Of a DNA stretch of 23,299 bases, positions 1 to 7,826 are shown in pieces. A program made the translations under genes and the position numbers. Numbering within the stretch: the stretch's first letter is position 1; every line of letters starts with the position of its first letter. This DNA comes from Sutterella sp. (GTDB taxonomy: Bacteria > Pseudomonadota > Gammaproteobacteria > Burkholderiales > Burkholderiaceae_F), in NCBI GenBank assembly GCA_019410445.1, contig DXSO01000005.1:10352-33650 (forward strand), in the 5' to 3' direction. The notes below the pieces were generated by a model that saw nothing but the letters and a program-made list of their open reading frames with translations, ran no database searches and was not told the DNA's origin.

Positions 1-123
1 TTGCGACAGACGCTTTAGCGGTTTTGTTTTATCGTCACTCCGCAAGTTGTCTTGTTAACTCAGTGACGGTTTCATGGTTGGCGCAATCATACGCGAAATT
101 GAGAGGACATGTGTTAAAAAGTC

Positions 124-1008
124 TTAAGAATTCCGAAGCTTACCGTGAATGAGACAGTAGACCAGAGCGACTAAAACAGCACCTCCAGCAATGTTTCCGA
201 GCGTGACGGGAATTAGATTGTTGATAAAGAAACATCCCCAATCAGCTGTCAGAGCTGTGGCAGTACCGTCGGCAACTAATTCGGTATAACGAGGGTCAGT
301 GCCTGTCAGAATGGCGGCGGGAATGAAGAACATGTTGGCAATGCAATGCTCCATTCCCATGGCAACGAAAGCCATGGTGGGAAACCACAGAGCAAGAATT
401 TTTCCGGAAACTTCTTTGGCTGCATAACTGAGGTATACAGCCAAGCAGACAAGCCAATTGCAACCGACTGCACGCCAGAAAGCTTCGCCAAAGGAGAGCG
501 ATGTTTTTCCGTTGGCAAGTTTGACGAGTGCATCGGCCCATGGCATTGGAGAAAGTCCGACCGCAGAGGGTGTTTTTTCAAAAATGATTCCTGTGGACCA
601 TACGAGAAAATATGCTACGAACAGTGCACCGATAAAGTTACCAATCCAAGCCAATCCCCAGCTTCGGAACACATCGAGCCAACTAATTCGTCCGTTATAC
701 CGGGCACTGGTCAATGTCATGGCATTTCCAGTGAAAAGATCAGCTCCGCAGATAACCGTGAGAACCAAGCCTAGAGGGAAAACGGCGGCGAAAATAAATT
801 TTCCTATGGATCCCCATTGAGCCCAAGATAAGCCCAGTCCGCAACGCACAGCCAGAAAACCACCCAGAGCAATATAGGCTCCTGCCAAGAATGTCAGTAA
901 AAAAGTCTGCGGCAAACTTTGTTTTGCGCGAGAGATACCGCCGGCGACAGAAGCTTCTAGAAGTGATTTATAAGGGTTGGAGGGGGCGGAAGGTTTATTT
1001 TCGTTCAT
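124..1008 (-). CDS. focA: FocA/NirC family formate or nitrite channel
   Basis: This is an inner-membrane pentameric channel of the formate/nitrite transporter (FNT) family, moving small monovalent anions such as formate. Several hydrophobic segments are visible, together with the family signatures GADLFTGN in the first half, a CNWLVCLAVYLS helix, the EHCIANMFFIP segment that carries the conserved pore histidine, and NNLIPVTLGNIAGG near the C-terminus. I chose the ATG at 1006-1008, giving 294 residues, the usual family length. The frame stays open upstream to 1176, but the extra residues are basic, non-membrane and unlike the family. No strong ribosome binding site precedes this ATG. The gene stands alone and is divergent from mutY. 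E. coli FocA and NirC differ in substrate, and the sequence looks closer to FocA, so formate is likelier but not proven. Confidence 0.9.
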   Translation of the reverse strand: MNENKPSAPSNPYKSLLEASVAGGISRAKQSLPQTFLLTFLAGAYIALGGFLAVRCGLGLSWAQWGSIGKFIFAAVFPLGLVLTVICGADLFTGNAMTLTSARYNGRISWLDVFRSWGLAWIGNFIGALFVAYFLVWSTGIIFEKTPSAVGLSPMPWADALVKLANGKTSLSFGEAFWRAVGCNWLVCLAVYLSYAAKEVSGKILALWFPTMAFVAMGMEHCIANMFFIPAAILTGTDPRYTELVADGTATALTADWGCFFINNLIPVTLGNIAGGAVLVALVYCLIHGKLRNS

Positions 1009-1067
1009 ATGTTTAGGTAGGGAGTGCAGAAATACGAGAAGTTCCTCAATTTTCTCATGAGGCTGAG

Positions 1068-1089
1068 GAAAAATCTTCCGTCGGAAGAT
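1068..1089 (-). promoter_or_regulatory. Palindrome followed by a T-run in the focA leader
   Basis: Positions 1073-1080 (ATCTTCCG) and 1082-1089 (CGGAAGAT) form a perfect 8-base inverted repeat around one central base. Read on the minus strand it is followed directly by a short T-run, so it resembles a small intrinsic terminator about 65 bases ahead of the focA start. It could be an attenuator, a leader hairpin or a dimeric-protein operator. The sequence alone does not decide. Confidence 0.4.
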
Positions 1090-1161
1090 GGAGTGCACGC
1101 ATAGTGCTTGCGTACAATAGCCATCGCTCAATGGTGATTGGAAGGGCTTTTTGTGGCGGCA

Positions 1162-2202
1162 ATGAAGATGAAACAAGAAAAACGAATTGATCCGGAACAG
1201 TTTTCGGAATCACTTTGCCGCTGGCAGTTGGAAAAGGGGCGAAAGAACCTTCCTTGGTTTACGACCGATCCTTATCGGCGTTGGTTGAGCGAGATTATGT
1301 TGCAACAGACGCAGGTATCTGTTGTTATTGATTATTTCAGACGTTTTTTAACTGCTTTTCCAAGCATTGACGATTTGGCCTCAGCCTCTGAGGAGGCTGT
1401 TATGAAGCAGTGGGCAGGATTGGGTTATTACAGTCGCGCACGCAATTTGCATAAGGCGGCGCAAACTGTTGTGCAAAAGGGACGTTTTCCACAATCGGCA
1501 GATGAATGGGAACAACTACCCGGCGTAGGGAAAAGTACAGCCGCGGCACTGGCTAGTTTTTGCAATAACGAAGTAGCTGCTGTTTGTGACGGTAATGTTA
1601 AGCGCGTACTGGCTCGAATTTATGCAATAGACGATCCGATTGATTTGAGTAGAACAGCACATCGGATACAGACTGAGGCTGACCGGTTGGTCAGTCGGTG
1701 TTCGCCCGGACTATACAACCAAGCGATGATGGATTTGGGGGCATTGCTATGCAGCAAGCATTCTCCAAGATGCGATCAGTGTCCCGTACGGCAGTTTTGT
1801 TTGGCGCATGCGCAGGGCAATCCACAGGAATATCCTAAAAAATCTCCTCCTAAACCCAAAAAAATGGCGGAGGTCCATGCTTTGCTGTGTCTGGAGGAGG
1901 TTGGAGAAGAGTTGTGTGTTTGGTTGGTTCGACGTGACGTTGTCAAAAGAGGCATGGGACATTGGAAGGGCTTGTGGACGCTGCCGGAAGTTGATAAGGC
2001 GGTTGGGAGCGAGATTGCCCGTGTCCAACATGTGATGTCTCATGTAACGCTTCAGCTTGTTGTGCACAAAGCACAGCACAAAGAACTTCCGGAGGGAGCC
2101 TTTTGTGTTCCAGTCTCTCAAATTGAAGAGGCCCCTTTGCCTGCGCCTCTAAAAAGGCTCCTTTCAACACTTTTGTTTGAAAGTCAGATTTTCTTGAGCT
2201 GA
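1162..2202 (+). CDS. mutY: A/G-specific adenine DNA glycosylase MutY
   Basis: MutY removes adenine mispaired with 8-oxoguanine, starting base-excision repair. The N-terminal helix-hairpin-helix glycosylase domain contains the catalytic glutamate in WLSEIMLQQTQV (E44), the hairpin LPGVGKSTAAAL (120-130) and the catalytic aspartate in DGNVKRVLAR (D143). The 4Fe-4S cluster cysteines C197, C204, C207 and C213 keep the C-x6-C-x2-C-x5-C spacing. The C-terminal part (about 230-346) matches the NUDIX-like domain that recognises 8-oxoguanine. I start at the ATG at 1162, giving 346 residues. A TTG at 1138 and an ATG at 1168 are alternatives, and the upstream ribosome binding site is weak. The 3' end overlaps the convergent rapZ by 19 bases. 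The gene is monocistronic here. Confidence 0.95.
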   Translation: MKMKQEKRIDPEQFSESLCRWQLEKGRKNLPWFTTDPYRRWLSEIMLQQTQVSVVIDYFRRFLTAFPSIDDLASASEEAVMKQWAGLGYYSRARNLHKAAQTVVQKGRFPQSADEWEQLPGVGKSTAAALASFCNNEVAAVCDGNVKRVLARIYAIDDPIDLSRTAHRIQTEADRLVSRCSPGLYNQAMMDLGALLCSKHSPRCDQCPVRQFCLAHAQGNPQEYPKKSPPKPKKMAEVHALLCLEEVGEELCVWLVRRDVVKRGMGHWKGLWTLPEVDKAVGSEIARVQHVMSHVTLQLVVHKAQHKELPEGAFCVPVSQIEEAPLPAPLKRLLSTLLFESQIFLS

Positions 2203-3104
2203 GCAGCTTTATAACGAGCGATCGCTTCGGGCATTTTTGTTGAAAGATTGCGATGCCGCACAACGGTAAGCACTTTGTTGCGAAAACGTTCTCCTAGGGT
2301 GTTAGCAACATAGACACTACGGTGTTGACCGCCCGTACAACCAATGGCGATAGTCAGATAGTGTCGATTTTGGGACTCATATGATGCCAACCATTTTTCG
2401 AGAAAATGTTCAATGTCAGCAATCATTTCTTGAACAATCTCGCTTTTGGATAGATAAGCGGCTACAGGAGCATCGAGTCCTGTGAGGGGGCGAAGCTGAG
2501 GATCGTAGTAAGGATTGGGGAGATTTCTGACATCAAAAACGAGATCGGCAGCAACAGGAAGGCCGCTTTTGAAAGCAAAACTTTCAAAAGCAACTGTCAT
2601 CATTGATTGCTCGGCCTGTGCAAAGCCACGTACCCAATCACGCAAAGTATTGGGTAGTAGTCCTGTGGTGTCGATCACGTGGGCAATCTGAGTGGCTGGT
2701 GCCAATAATTCTCTTTCAAGACCGATGGCTTCGTTAAGTGTCAGATCCGCCGTGCCGGCTGCCTGAGACCCAGTAAGAGGATGACGGCGTCGAGTTTCAG
2801 AAAAGCGGCGTACTAGCTCCGTTGTGGATGCAGTCAAGAACAGTACGCGAACATCACATCCCTTGGCTTGTAAAGCTTTGATGGCTTTATCAGCGGTTTG
2901 CAGATTGAGTTGGCTGCGTGCATCAATTGAAACGGCAAGTTTGTGATTGCCGTGTTCAGCGAGATGTTCAACGACGCTTTGGAGAAAATCAGCCGGTAAA
3001 TTGTCCAAGCAGTAGTAACCACTGTCCTCAAGTTGACGAATGGCAATGGATTTTCCAGAGCCAGAAAGGCCGGTGACAATGATCAGCTGAGCGTGAAGCG
3101 ACAT
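2184..3104 (-). CDS. rapZ: RapZ, RNase adapter / GlcN6P-sensing protein
   Basis: RapZ is a nucleotide-binding protein. In enterobacteria it binds glucosamine-6-phosphate and directs RNase E to the sRNA GlmZ, tuning cell-wall and LPS precursor supply; its targets in betaproteobacteria are not established. The Walker A motif GLSGSGKS lies at residues 12-19, in the N-terminal kinase-like domain. The C-terminal domain carries the hallmark GCTGGQHRS sequence. At 306 residues it is slightly longer than the E. coli protein (284). It lies downstream of ptsN, the same order as in enterobacteria, after a 93-base gap in which many betaproteobacteria carry hprK. GAGAG about ten bases before the ATG is a plausible ribosome binding site. 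Its end overlaps mutY tail-to-tail. Confidence 0.95.
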   Translation of the reverse strand: MSLHAQLIIVTGLSGSGKSIAIRQLEDSGYYCLDNLPADFLQSVVEHLAEHGNHKLAVSIDARSQLNLQTADKAIKALQAKGCDVRVLFLTASTTELVRRFSETRRRHPLTGSQAAGTADLTLNEAIGLERELLAPATQIAHVIDTTGLLPNTLRDWVRGFAQAEQSMMTVAFESFAFKSGLPVAADLVFDVRNLPNPYYDPQLRPLTGLDAPVAAYLSKSEIVQEMIADIEHFLEKWLASYESQNRHYLTIAIGCTGGQHRSVYVANTLGERFRNKVLTVVRHRNLSTKMPEAIARYKAAQLKKI

Positions 3105-3197
3105 AACGGAAAGCTCTCAAAAAATGACTCTCATCCGAGCAGAGATTGTCTCACGAAGAGAGGCTTCCGAACGGTCCGAATGCTATGAAGTTCAGAA

Positions 3198-3731
3198 CTA
3201 GGCTACATTTTGACTCTGAGAGGAGTCTTCATCGTCCGATTTGTTGGTCTCGTGATCCAAGGAATTGTCCTCTGGAATATAGCTACTGACGATCTGGCAT
3301 ATTTTGACAGGTTCAGATTCGTTGAGCAGAGCGTCTTTAACGCGACGATCCTTCAAAAGACCAGCTACGGTTGCAAGAACGGGGAGATAATGTTCTTCGT
3401 CGTTGTCTGGAATCAGAATACTGAAAAAAACACGAGCTCGACGGTTATCCGGAGTATCAAACACCACAGGAGTTTTGGTTCGCAAAATAGCAACCAGAAT
3501 CCGATCCAGGTCCTGGATACGACCGTGCGGAATGGCTACGCCGCCACCAAGAGCCGTACAGCCTAAGCGTTCACGGGCGTTGAGTGCATCAAAAGCTTCT
3601 CGGTGCGGAATCCCGGCAGTTTTTTCAAAAAGAAGAGAAAGTTCTTCAAAGGCACGTTTACGACTGGGGGCGTCCACGTCAAGCGAAATGCCGTCAATTG
3701 TCAGTAGAGAAGCAACAGGATTCATTTGCAA
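3198..3731 (-). CDS. ptsN: EIIA-Ntr, nitrogen PTS phosphocarrier PtsN
   Basis: PtsN is the terminal phosphoacceptor of the nitrogen-related phosphotransferase chain, a regulatory rather than a sugar-transport EIIA. The PTS EIIA type-2 domain fills residues about 5-150. The phosphorylation site is the histidine in GVAIPHGR (H69). The frame has a second ATG two codons in (MNP), which could be the true start. After residue about 150 there is a polar, acidic tail rich in D, E, S and N that is not part of the fold. The gene lies 95 bases after rpoN, where an hpf gene is usual, and 93 bases before rapZ. The partner kinases EI-Ntr and NPr are not in this window. Confidence 0.95.
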   Translation of the reverse strand: MQMNPVASLLTIDGISLDVDAPSRKRAFEELSLLFEKTAGIPHREAFDALNARERLGCTALGGGVAIPHGRIQDLDRILVAILRTKTPVVFDTPDNRRARVFFSILIPDNDEEHYLPVLATVAGLLKDRRVKDALLNESEPVKICQIVSSYIPEDNSLDHETNKSDDEDSSQSQNVA

Positions 3732-3826
3732 AAGGGCCGGAATTGAGTAAACAGATCTCTACCGACTTGAGTTGTAACCTTGCGCATTGTACCGCCTTAA
3801 AGAAAAGTCGCCTTGAGCGTGACTTA

Positions 3827-5275
3827 TCAGGAGATCTTTTTGCGAAGACTTTTGGGTGGAATCTGTTCGATTTCTCGGTATTTGGCAACCGTTCGTCGAG
3901 CTAAATGAATGCCTTGTTGCGACAGAATATCCACGATTGCTGCATCAGAAAGCGGTTTGGAGGGATCTTCTTTAGAAACGGCTTCAACGATAAGGCGTCT
4001 GGCTGCCGCACTGGCAATTTCACCATCATCGCTTGACAGTGCACTTGAGAAAAAGTATTTCAGTTCAAATGTGCCTGAGGGGCTCTGCAGATACTTTCCG
4101 GCGGCGGCTCGGCTGATTGTTGATTCGGATAGATTTAGGCGTTGAGCGATGTCTTTGAGTCCCATGGGTTTGAGTGCTTTGGGCCCCAAAGTAAAGAAGT
4201 CAGACTGCAAGTCTGCAATTGTTTGAGCTACAGCCGTGATGGTGGAGTAGCGCATTTCAAGAGCGCGCACGAACCCCTTAGCGTCACGGGCGCGTGTACG
4301 CCATTCGGAAAGATCCTGCCCATTGAGTTTTGCTTTTGTCAAGAGATCAAAAGTTTCTTCATCAAAATGCAATTTGGTTACGACAGCAGGATTTAAGAAG
4401 GCTTTCCATCGAGTTGCATCTTTACGCAGAAGAACTTCTGCAATCACACAGCTGGCTTGCTGTGTGTCTGAAAATGCGGCTGCAGGATGAGGATTAAGAG
4501 ACAAGATCAGGCCATGAGCTTGTTCAATATTGTGCACAGTGTCGTCCAGTGCCTTGGCTGCGTTTTTATAGTCGCGTCTGACTAAGGCCGTTGGCATTTC
4601 CGTCAACAAGCGTCGAGCAAGACTGCGCAAAGACTCAGAGCATTGCAGTCGAGAGAGCTGAATGAGTAGAGCTTGGGTCGGACCATTGGCTGCTATGCCT
4701 GCAGGATCAAAGCTTTGCACGAGATAAAGAGCGGTTCGCCAGGCCAATGCGTCTCCATCATTGCCGGTCATTTGTTTACAGTCACGAGCTAGCTCTTCAA
4801 GTGAATCAGGTAAAAAGCCTTGGTCGTCAAGATTGCCGATAATCCACATGCAGCGCTCTCGCTCATCGGACGATAAGTGCAAACAACCAAGTTGCTGCAA
4901 CAGATGGTCACTTAAGGATTCTTCGACACTGATGGTACTGTAGGGATCGAAGTCTTCTCCGTCGGGAATTGTTGAGCGCCAGGTGAGATAGTTGGGCTCT
5001 CGGAAGTCGTGAGCAACGCCCGCTTCAATGACCGAAACAGGCGTTGCTTCATGTTTGACTTCACTGCCGTTGTCGCCATTGCTTTGGTTGCCTTGCAACG
5101 AAAGACAGGAATCGTCATCGAGCTTGAGCAAAGGATTAACGGACAGTTGGAAGTCTATTTCACGCTGCAGTTCAGGACCGGAAAGCTGCAAGAGTTCCAC
5201 GGACTGCCGCAGTTGCTGAGATAACTGAGTCCTTTGGGTTAGGGTCTGGGTGAGAGCGGCTCTCGGAGTGGGCAT
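3827..5275 (-). CDS. rpoN: RNA polymerase sigma-54 factor RpoN
   Basis: Sigma-54 directs RNA polymerase to -24/-12 promoters, which need AAA+ activators. The glutamine- and leucine-rich region I lies at residues about 14-50 (QQLRQSVELLQLSGPELQ, then NPLLKL). An acidic linker follows, then the core-binding region and a helix-turn-helix (SESTISRAAAGKYLQSP). The RpoN box ARRTVAKYRE, which reads the -24 element, sits at residues 459-468. The length of 482 is normal. The ATG at 5275 has AGGA eight bases upstream, and the gene follows lptB after 21 bases, so it is in the kdsD-lptB operon. No sigma-54 promoter stood out to me in the window. Confidence 0.97.
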   Translation of the reverse strand: MPTPRAALTQTLTQRTQLSQQLRQSVELLQLSGPELQREIDFQLSVNPLLKLDDDSCLSLQGNQSNGDNGSEVKHEATPVSVIEAGVAHDFREPNYLTWRSTIPDGEDFDPYSTISVEESLSDHLLQQLGCLHLSSDERERCMWIIGNLDDQGFLPDSLEELARDCKQMTGNDGDALAWRTALYLVQSFDPAGIAANGPTQALLIQLSRLQCSESLRSLARRLLTEMPTALVRRDYKNAAKALDDTVHNIEQAHGLILSLNPHPAAAFSDTQQASCVIAEVLLRKDATRWKAFLNPAVVTKLHFDEETFDLLTKAKLNGQDLSEWRTRARDAKGFVRALEMRYSTITAVAQTIADLQSDFFTLGPKALKPMGLKDIAQRLNLSESTISRAAAGKYLQSPSGTFELKYFFSSALSSDDGEIASAAARRLIVEAVSKEDPSKPLSDAAIVDILSQQGIHLARRTVAKYREIEQIPPKSLRKKIS

Positions 5276-5296
5276 GGCGCAGGTCCTGTCCGAGGG

Positions 5297-6088
5297 TTAC
5301 ATGCGGAAATTTTCGCCAAGGTAAATCTTTCTGACCGATTCATTGGAAATGATTTCTTCGGCAGAACCTTGTGCGAGCACCTCACCCTCATTGATGATGT
5401 AGGCGTGATCGCAAATTCCCAAAGTTTCGCGCACGTTGTGATCGGTAATTAAGACACCGATACCGCGATCTTTCAGGAATCGAACAATGCGTTGAATTTC
5501 AATCACAGCAATGGGATCGACGCCGGCAAATGGCTCATCGAGCAAAATAAAACTCGGATCAGCAGCCAGTGCTCGGGCAATTTCTGTTCGACGACGTTCG
5601 CCGCCAGACAAAGACAACGCAGTATTGGTGCGGATATGCTGAATTTGCAGCTCATCGAGGAGATTGTTGAGCCGCTTTTCGATCTCGGTACGTGAAAGTC
5701 TTCCTCCCGTCTTGTCGTACTGTAGCTCAAGAATGGCGCGGATATTGTCTTCGACTGTTAATTTGCGAAAGACACTGGCCTCTTGCGGAAGATAAGACAC
5801 ACCCAGTCGGGCACGCTTGAAAATTGGCAAATGCGTAATGGGCTTGTCGTTTAAAAGGATGTCGCCTCCGTTGGGAGGAACCAACCCAACGATCATATAA
5901 AAGGTTGTGGTCTTACCAGCCCCGTTAGGACCCAAGAGTCCGACTACCTCACCGCTTTTGACGCTGACAGAAACATCACGTACGACCTTACGTGCTCCGT
6001 AGCGCTTCATCAGATTTCTGGCTGTGAGCGTATCAATCTGCGTATCAGACAAAACCGATCTCTCTAAATGGTTGGTTGATGATTTCAT
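5297..6088 (-). CDS. lptB: LPS export ABC transporter ATPase LptB
   Basis: LptB is the cytoplasmic ATPase dimer that powers LPS extraction from the inner membrane with LptFG and passes it to LptC and LptA. All ABC motifs are present: Walker A GPNGAGKT, Q-loop in SYLPQEASVF, signature LSGGERRR, Walker B with FILLDEPF and the H-loop TDHNVRETL. The protein ends GENFRM, like other LptB proteins. At 263 residues it has about 20 extra N-terminal residues relative to the E. coli protein, so a later start is possible. However, the annotated ATG overlaps the lptA stop as ATGA, which argues for translational coupling from this start. lptF and lptG are not in the window. Confidence 0.97.
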   Translation of the reverse strand: MKSSTNHLERSVLSDTQIDTLTARNLMKRYGARKVVRDVSVSVKSGEVVGLLGPNGAGKTTTFYMIVGLVPPNGGDILLNDKPITHLPIFKRARLGVSYLPQEASVFRKLTVEDNIRAILELQYDKTGGRLSRTEIEKRLNNLLDELQIQHIRTNTALSLSGGERRRTEIARALAADPSFILLDEPFAGVDPIAVIEIQRIVRFLKDRGIGVLITDHNVRETLGICDHAYIINEGEVLAQGSAEEIISNESVRKIYLGENFRM

Positions 6089-6696
6089 TGGCTCAGGCGA
6101 GTGGAACCTTGCATGGGAGCTTGCGCTCCAGTACTTGCTGCAGGAGCCTGTTCACCATTTTTCTTACGCGGAGCCAATACGGTGGAGACGCGATTGCGCT
6201 TGCCGTCGACAACAGCACCTTCAACACGTGAACGCGCGGTGCGAAGGTTGTAGACGATTTTTTCGCCGGCACTGGAATCCTTAACAAGACCATTTTCGCT
6301 GCGAGCGAGCTTTGCCAATTCCGTGAGTGTCACGACATCGGTTTGTTCATCATAAACGGCAGTCAGGCTACTGGCGTGCACCCACTCTTCGACACCGGGT
6401 GTTTTGGCATCGCGGCGTTCCTTCATTCGAACAGGATTACCCGTTACAGTGATTGTTCGATAGCCTTCGGGGGAAATCGAAATGGTTAATTTGTCGCCAA
6501 GAATTTCCAGTGTTCCCTGATGCACTTCAACGCGTCCTGTGTAAATCGCAGTTTGCGCCACTTCATCGCCTTGAAAATTATCGGCATTGATTTCAATGGG
6601 CTTGTCGCGATCGGCAGTTTCAGCGTGAACAGCCTCCAGAGCCGTCATGAGAGCCACTCCGAGAATAAGCGGCACAGAAATCGGTTTCAAACGCAT
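6085..6696 (-). CDS. lptA: LPS transport periplasmic protein LptA
   Basis: LptA forms the periplasmic beta-jellyroll bridge that carries LPS from LptC to LptD. Residues 1-25 are a signal peptide (basic start, hydrophobic core, cleavage likely after VHA). The OstA-type domain follows at about 33-170, with the family's NFQGDEVAQTAIYTGRVEV pattern of alternating hydrophobics. The last 25 residues are rich in alanine, proline, glutamine and glycine and probably disordered. The gene begins six bases after the lptC stop, and AAGGA overlapping the lptC end serves as ribosome binding site. It overlaps lptB by four bases. Confidence 0.93.
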   Translation of the reverse strand: MRLKPISVPLILGVALMTALEAVHAETADRDKPIEINADNFQGDEVAQTAIYTGRVEVHQGTLEILGDKLTISISPEGYRTITVTGNPVRMKERRDAKTPGVEEWVHASSLTAVYDEQTDVVTLTELAKLARSENGLVKDSSAGEKIVYNLRTARSRVEGAVVDGKRNRVSTVLAPRKKNGEQAPAASTGAQAPMQGSTRLSQ

Positions 6697-6702
6697 CTCG
6701 AA

Positions 6703-7290
6703 TTAATCCTTTTTATTGCGCGGTGCAAAGCTTGATTTTACGTTGCTATGAATATTCACGGTGCGCTCAACATTGTCAAACGTCATTCCGATTCCAGTTG
6801 TAACATCGGCACCATTGACGAGTTTGACGGGAGCGTCAGTCTCAAAAATTTCCGTATCGGGGAAGACTGTAAGCTGTTCTGTTTCGAAACGCATGGGGGC
6901 ATTTTCATGGTCACCGGCACGTGTGACAATCACGTTGCCGATAAAGTTTACGGTCTCGCCTGAGTCCGTGCTGATACCGGTATCGGCACTGGCTTTGATT
7001 TGTGGTTCATCAACAGACAGCGTCACTAGTCTAGGCCGAATACTGGTCATACGCCCGTCTTCATAGTGTTCTGCGTAGTCTGCAAAAATACGCCGCTCGG
7101 CCGTACCATCAGGCCTAAACTGCGTTAAAGCGATATTTGTGCTGGTGAAGTCCGGAGATTCTCGGAAAATTTCAGCACGCAAAGCCTCGGTCTCGGAATG
7201 AATCGAGTAGTAGTAGCTCATGGCCGCAACGGTGGCTAGAACTCCGATTCCCAAGCCTGCGGTAATTCTGTCGCGCAGATAGACCTTCAC
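6703..7290 (-). CDS. lptC: LPS export protein LptC
   Basis: LptC is a bitopic inner-membrane protein that receives LPS from LptB2FG and hands it to LptA. One N-terminal membrane anchor is visible at residues about 9-29, followed by a periplasmic beta-rich domain. The length, 195, matches the family. It starts with GTG at 7288-7290, which overlaps the kdsC stop as GTGA, so coupling supports this rarer start codon. Sequence identity in LptC is low across bacteria, so the call rests on topology plus position between kdsC and lptA. Confidence 0.9.
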   Translation of the reverse strand: MKVYLRDRITAGLGIGVLATVAAMSYYYSIHSETEALRAEIFRESPDFTSTNIALTQFRPDGTAERRIFADYAEHYEDGRMTSIRPRLVTLSVDEPQIKASADTGISTDSGETVNFIGNVIVTRAGDHENAPMRFETEQLTVFPDTEIFETDAPVKLVNGADVTTGIGMTFDNVERTVNIHSNVKSSFAPRNKKD

Positions 7291-7826
7291 GAAAGGTCTC
7301 CTTGAATGTAGTGCTTGGTGATGAGACTATCCCACTTTCCCTGAGAGCGCAGGATGAACTCAGCAAGACTGCGAACTGCTCCATTCCCGCCGTTCTTAGG
7401 ACTTATCCAGTGGGCCAAAGACATCACCTCTTCGGAAGCATCAAAGGGAACAGCAGCAAATCCTGCTCGCTGCAAGATGGGAATGTCAGGGACGTCGTCT
7501 CCCATGTAGGCAGTTTCTTCTGCGCAAACTCCATGTTCGGCGAGAATTTCTTCCCATGCGCGGGTTTTGAATCGCTTGCCTTGCTTCACGCAGTTAATAC
7601 CAAGTTCCTGGGCTCGAGCGGCTGTTTGTGCCGACAGGCGACCAGTCAGAATGGCTACAGGAATTCCTGCAGCGTGCAGCATTTTGATGCCCAGACCGTC
7701 TCGAGTATGAAAGCGTTTGACAAGTTCACCATTTTCACCTGTCCAAATTGAACCGTCGGTGAGAACCCCGTCGACGTCCAGAACAACCAGGCGGATGGAA
7801 TTGGCGCGTGTAAAAAGATCGGACAT
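7287..7826 (-). CDS. kdsC: 3-deoxy-D-manno-octulosonate-8-phosphate phosphatase KdsC
   Basis: KdsC hydrolyses Kdo-8-phosphate to Kdo, a core sugar of LPS. It is a HAD-superfamily phosphatase of the C0 type without a cap. The nucleophile motif LDVDGVLTDG holds the two aspartates D17 and D19. MGDDVPDIPIL carries the metal-binding motif, and GGNGAVR near the C-terminus is typical of KdsC, whose tail helps close the active site of the tetramer. The length of 179 is normal. Start and kdsD stop share one base (TGATG). Confidence 0.96.
   Translation of the reverse strand: MSDLFTRANSIRLVVLDVDGVLTDGSIWTGENGELVKRFHTRDGLGIKMLHAAGIPVAILTGRLSAQTAARAQELGINCVKQGKRFKTRAWEEILAEHGVCAEETAYMGDDVPDIPILQRAGFAAVPFDASEEVMSLAHWISPKNGGNGAVRSLAEFILRSQGKWDSLITKHYIQGDLS

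Noticed and set aside
1..123. A partial gene at the left edge
   Set aside because: I find no convincing coding frame or known domain in these bases.
1009..1176. A longer FocA with 56 extra N-terminal residues
   Set aside because: The extension is basic and cysteine/histidine-rich, covers the palindrome region, overlaps mutY and is not seen in the FNT family.
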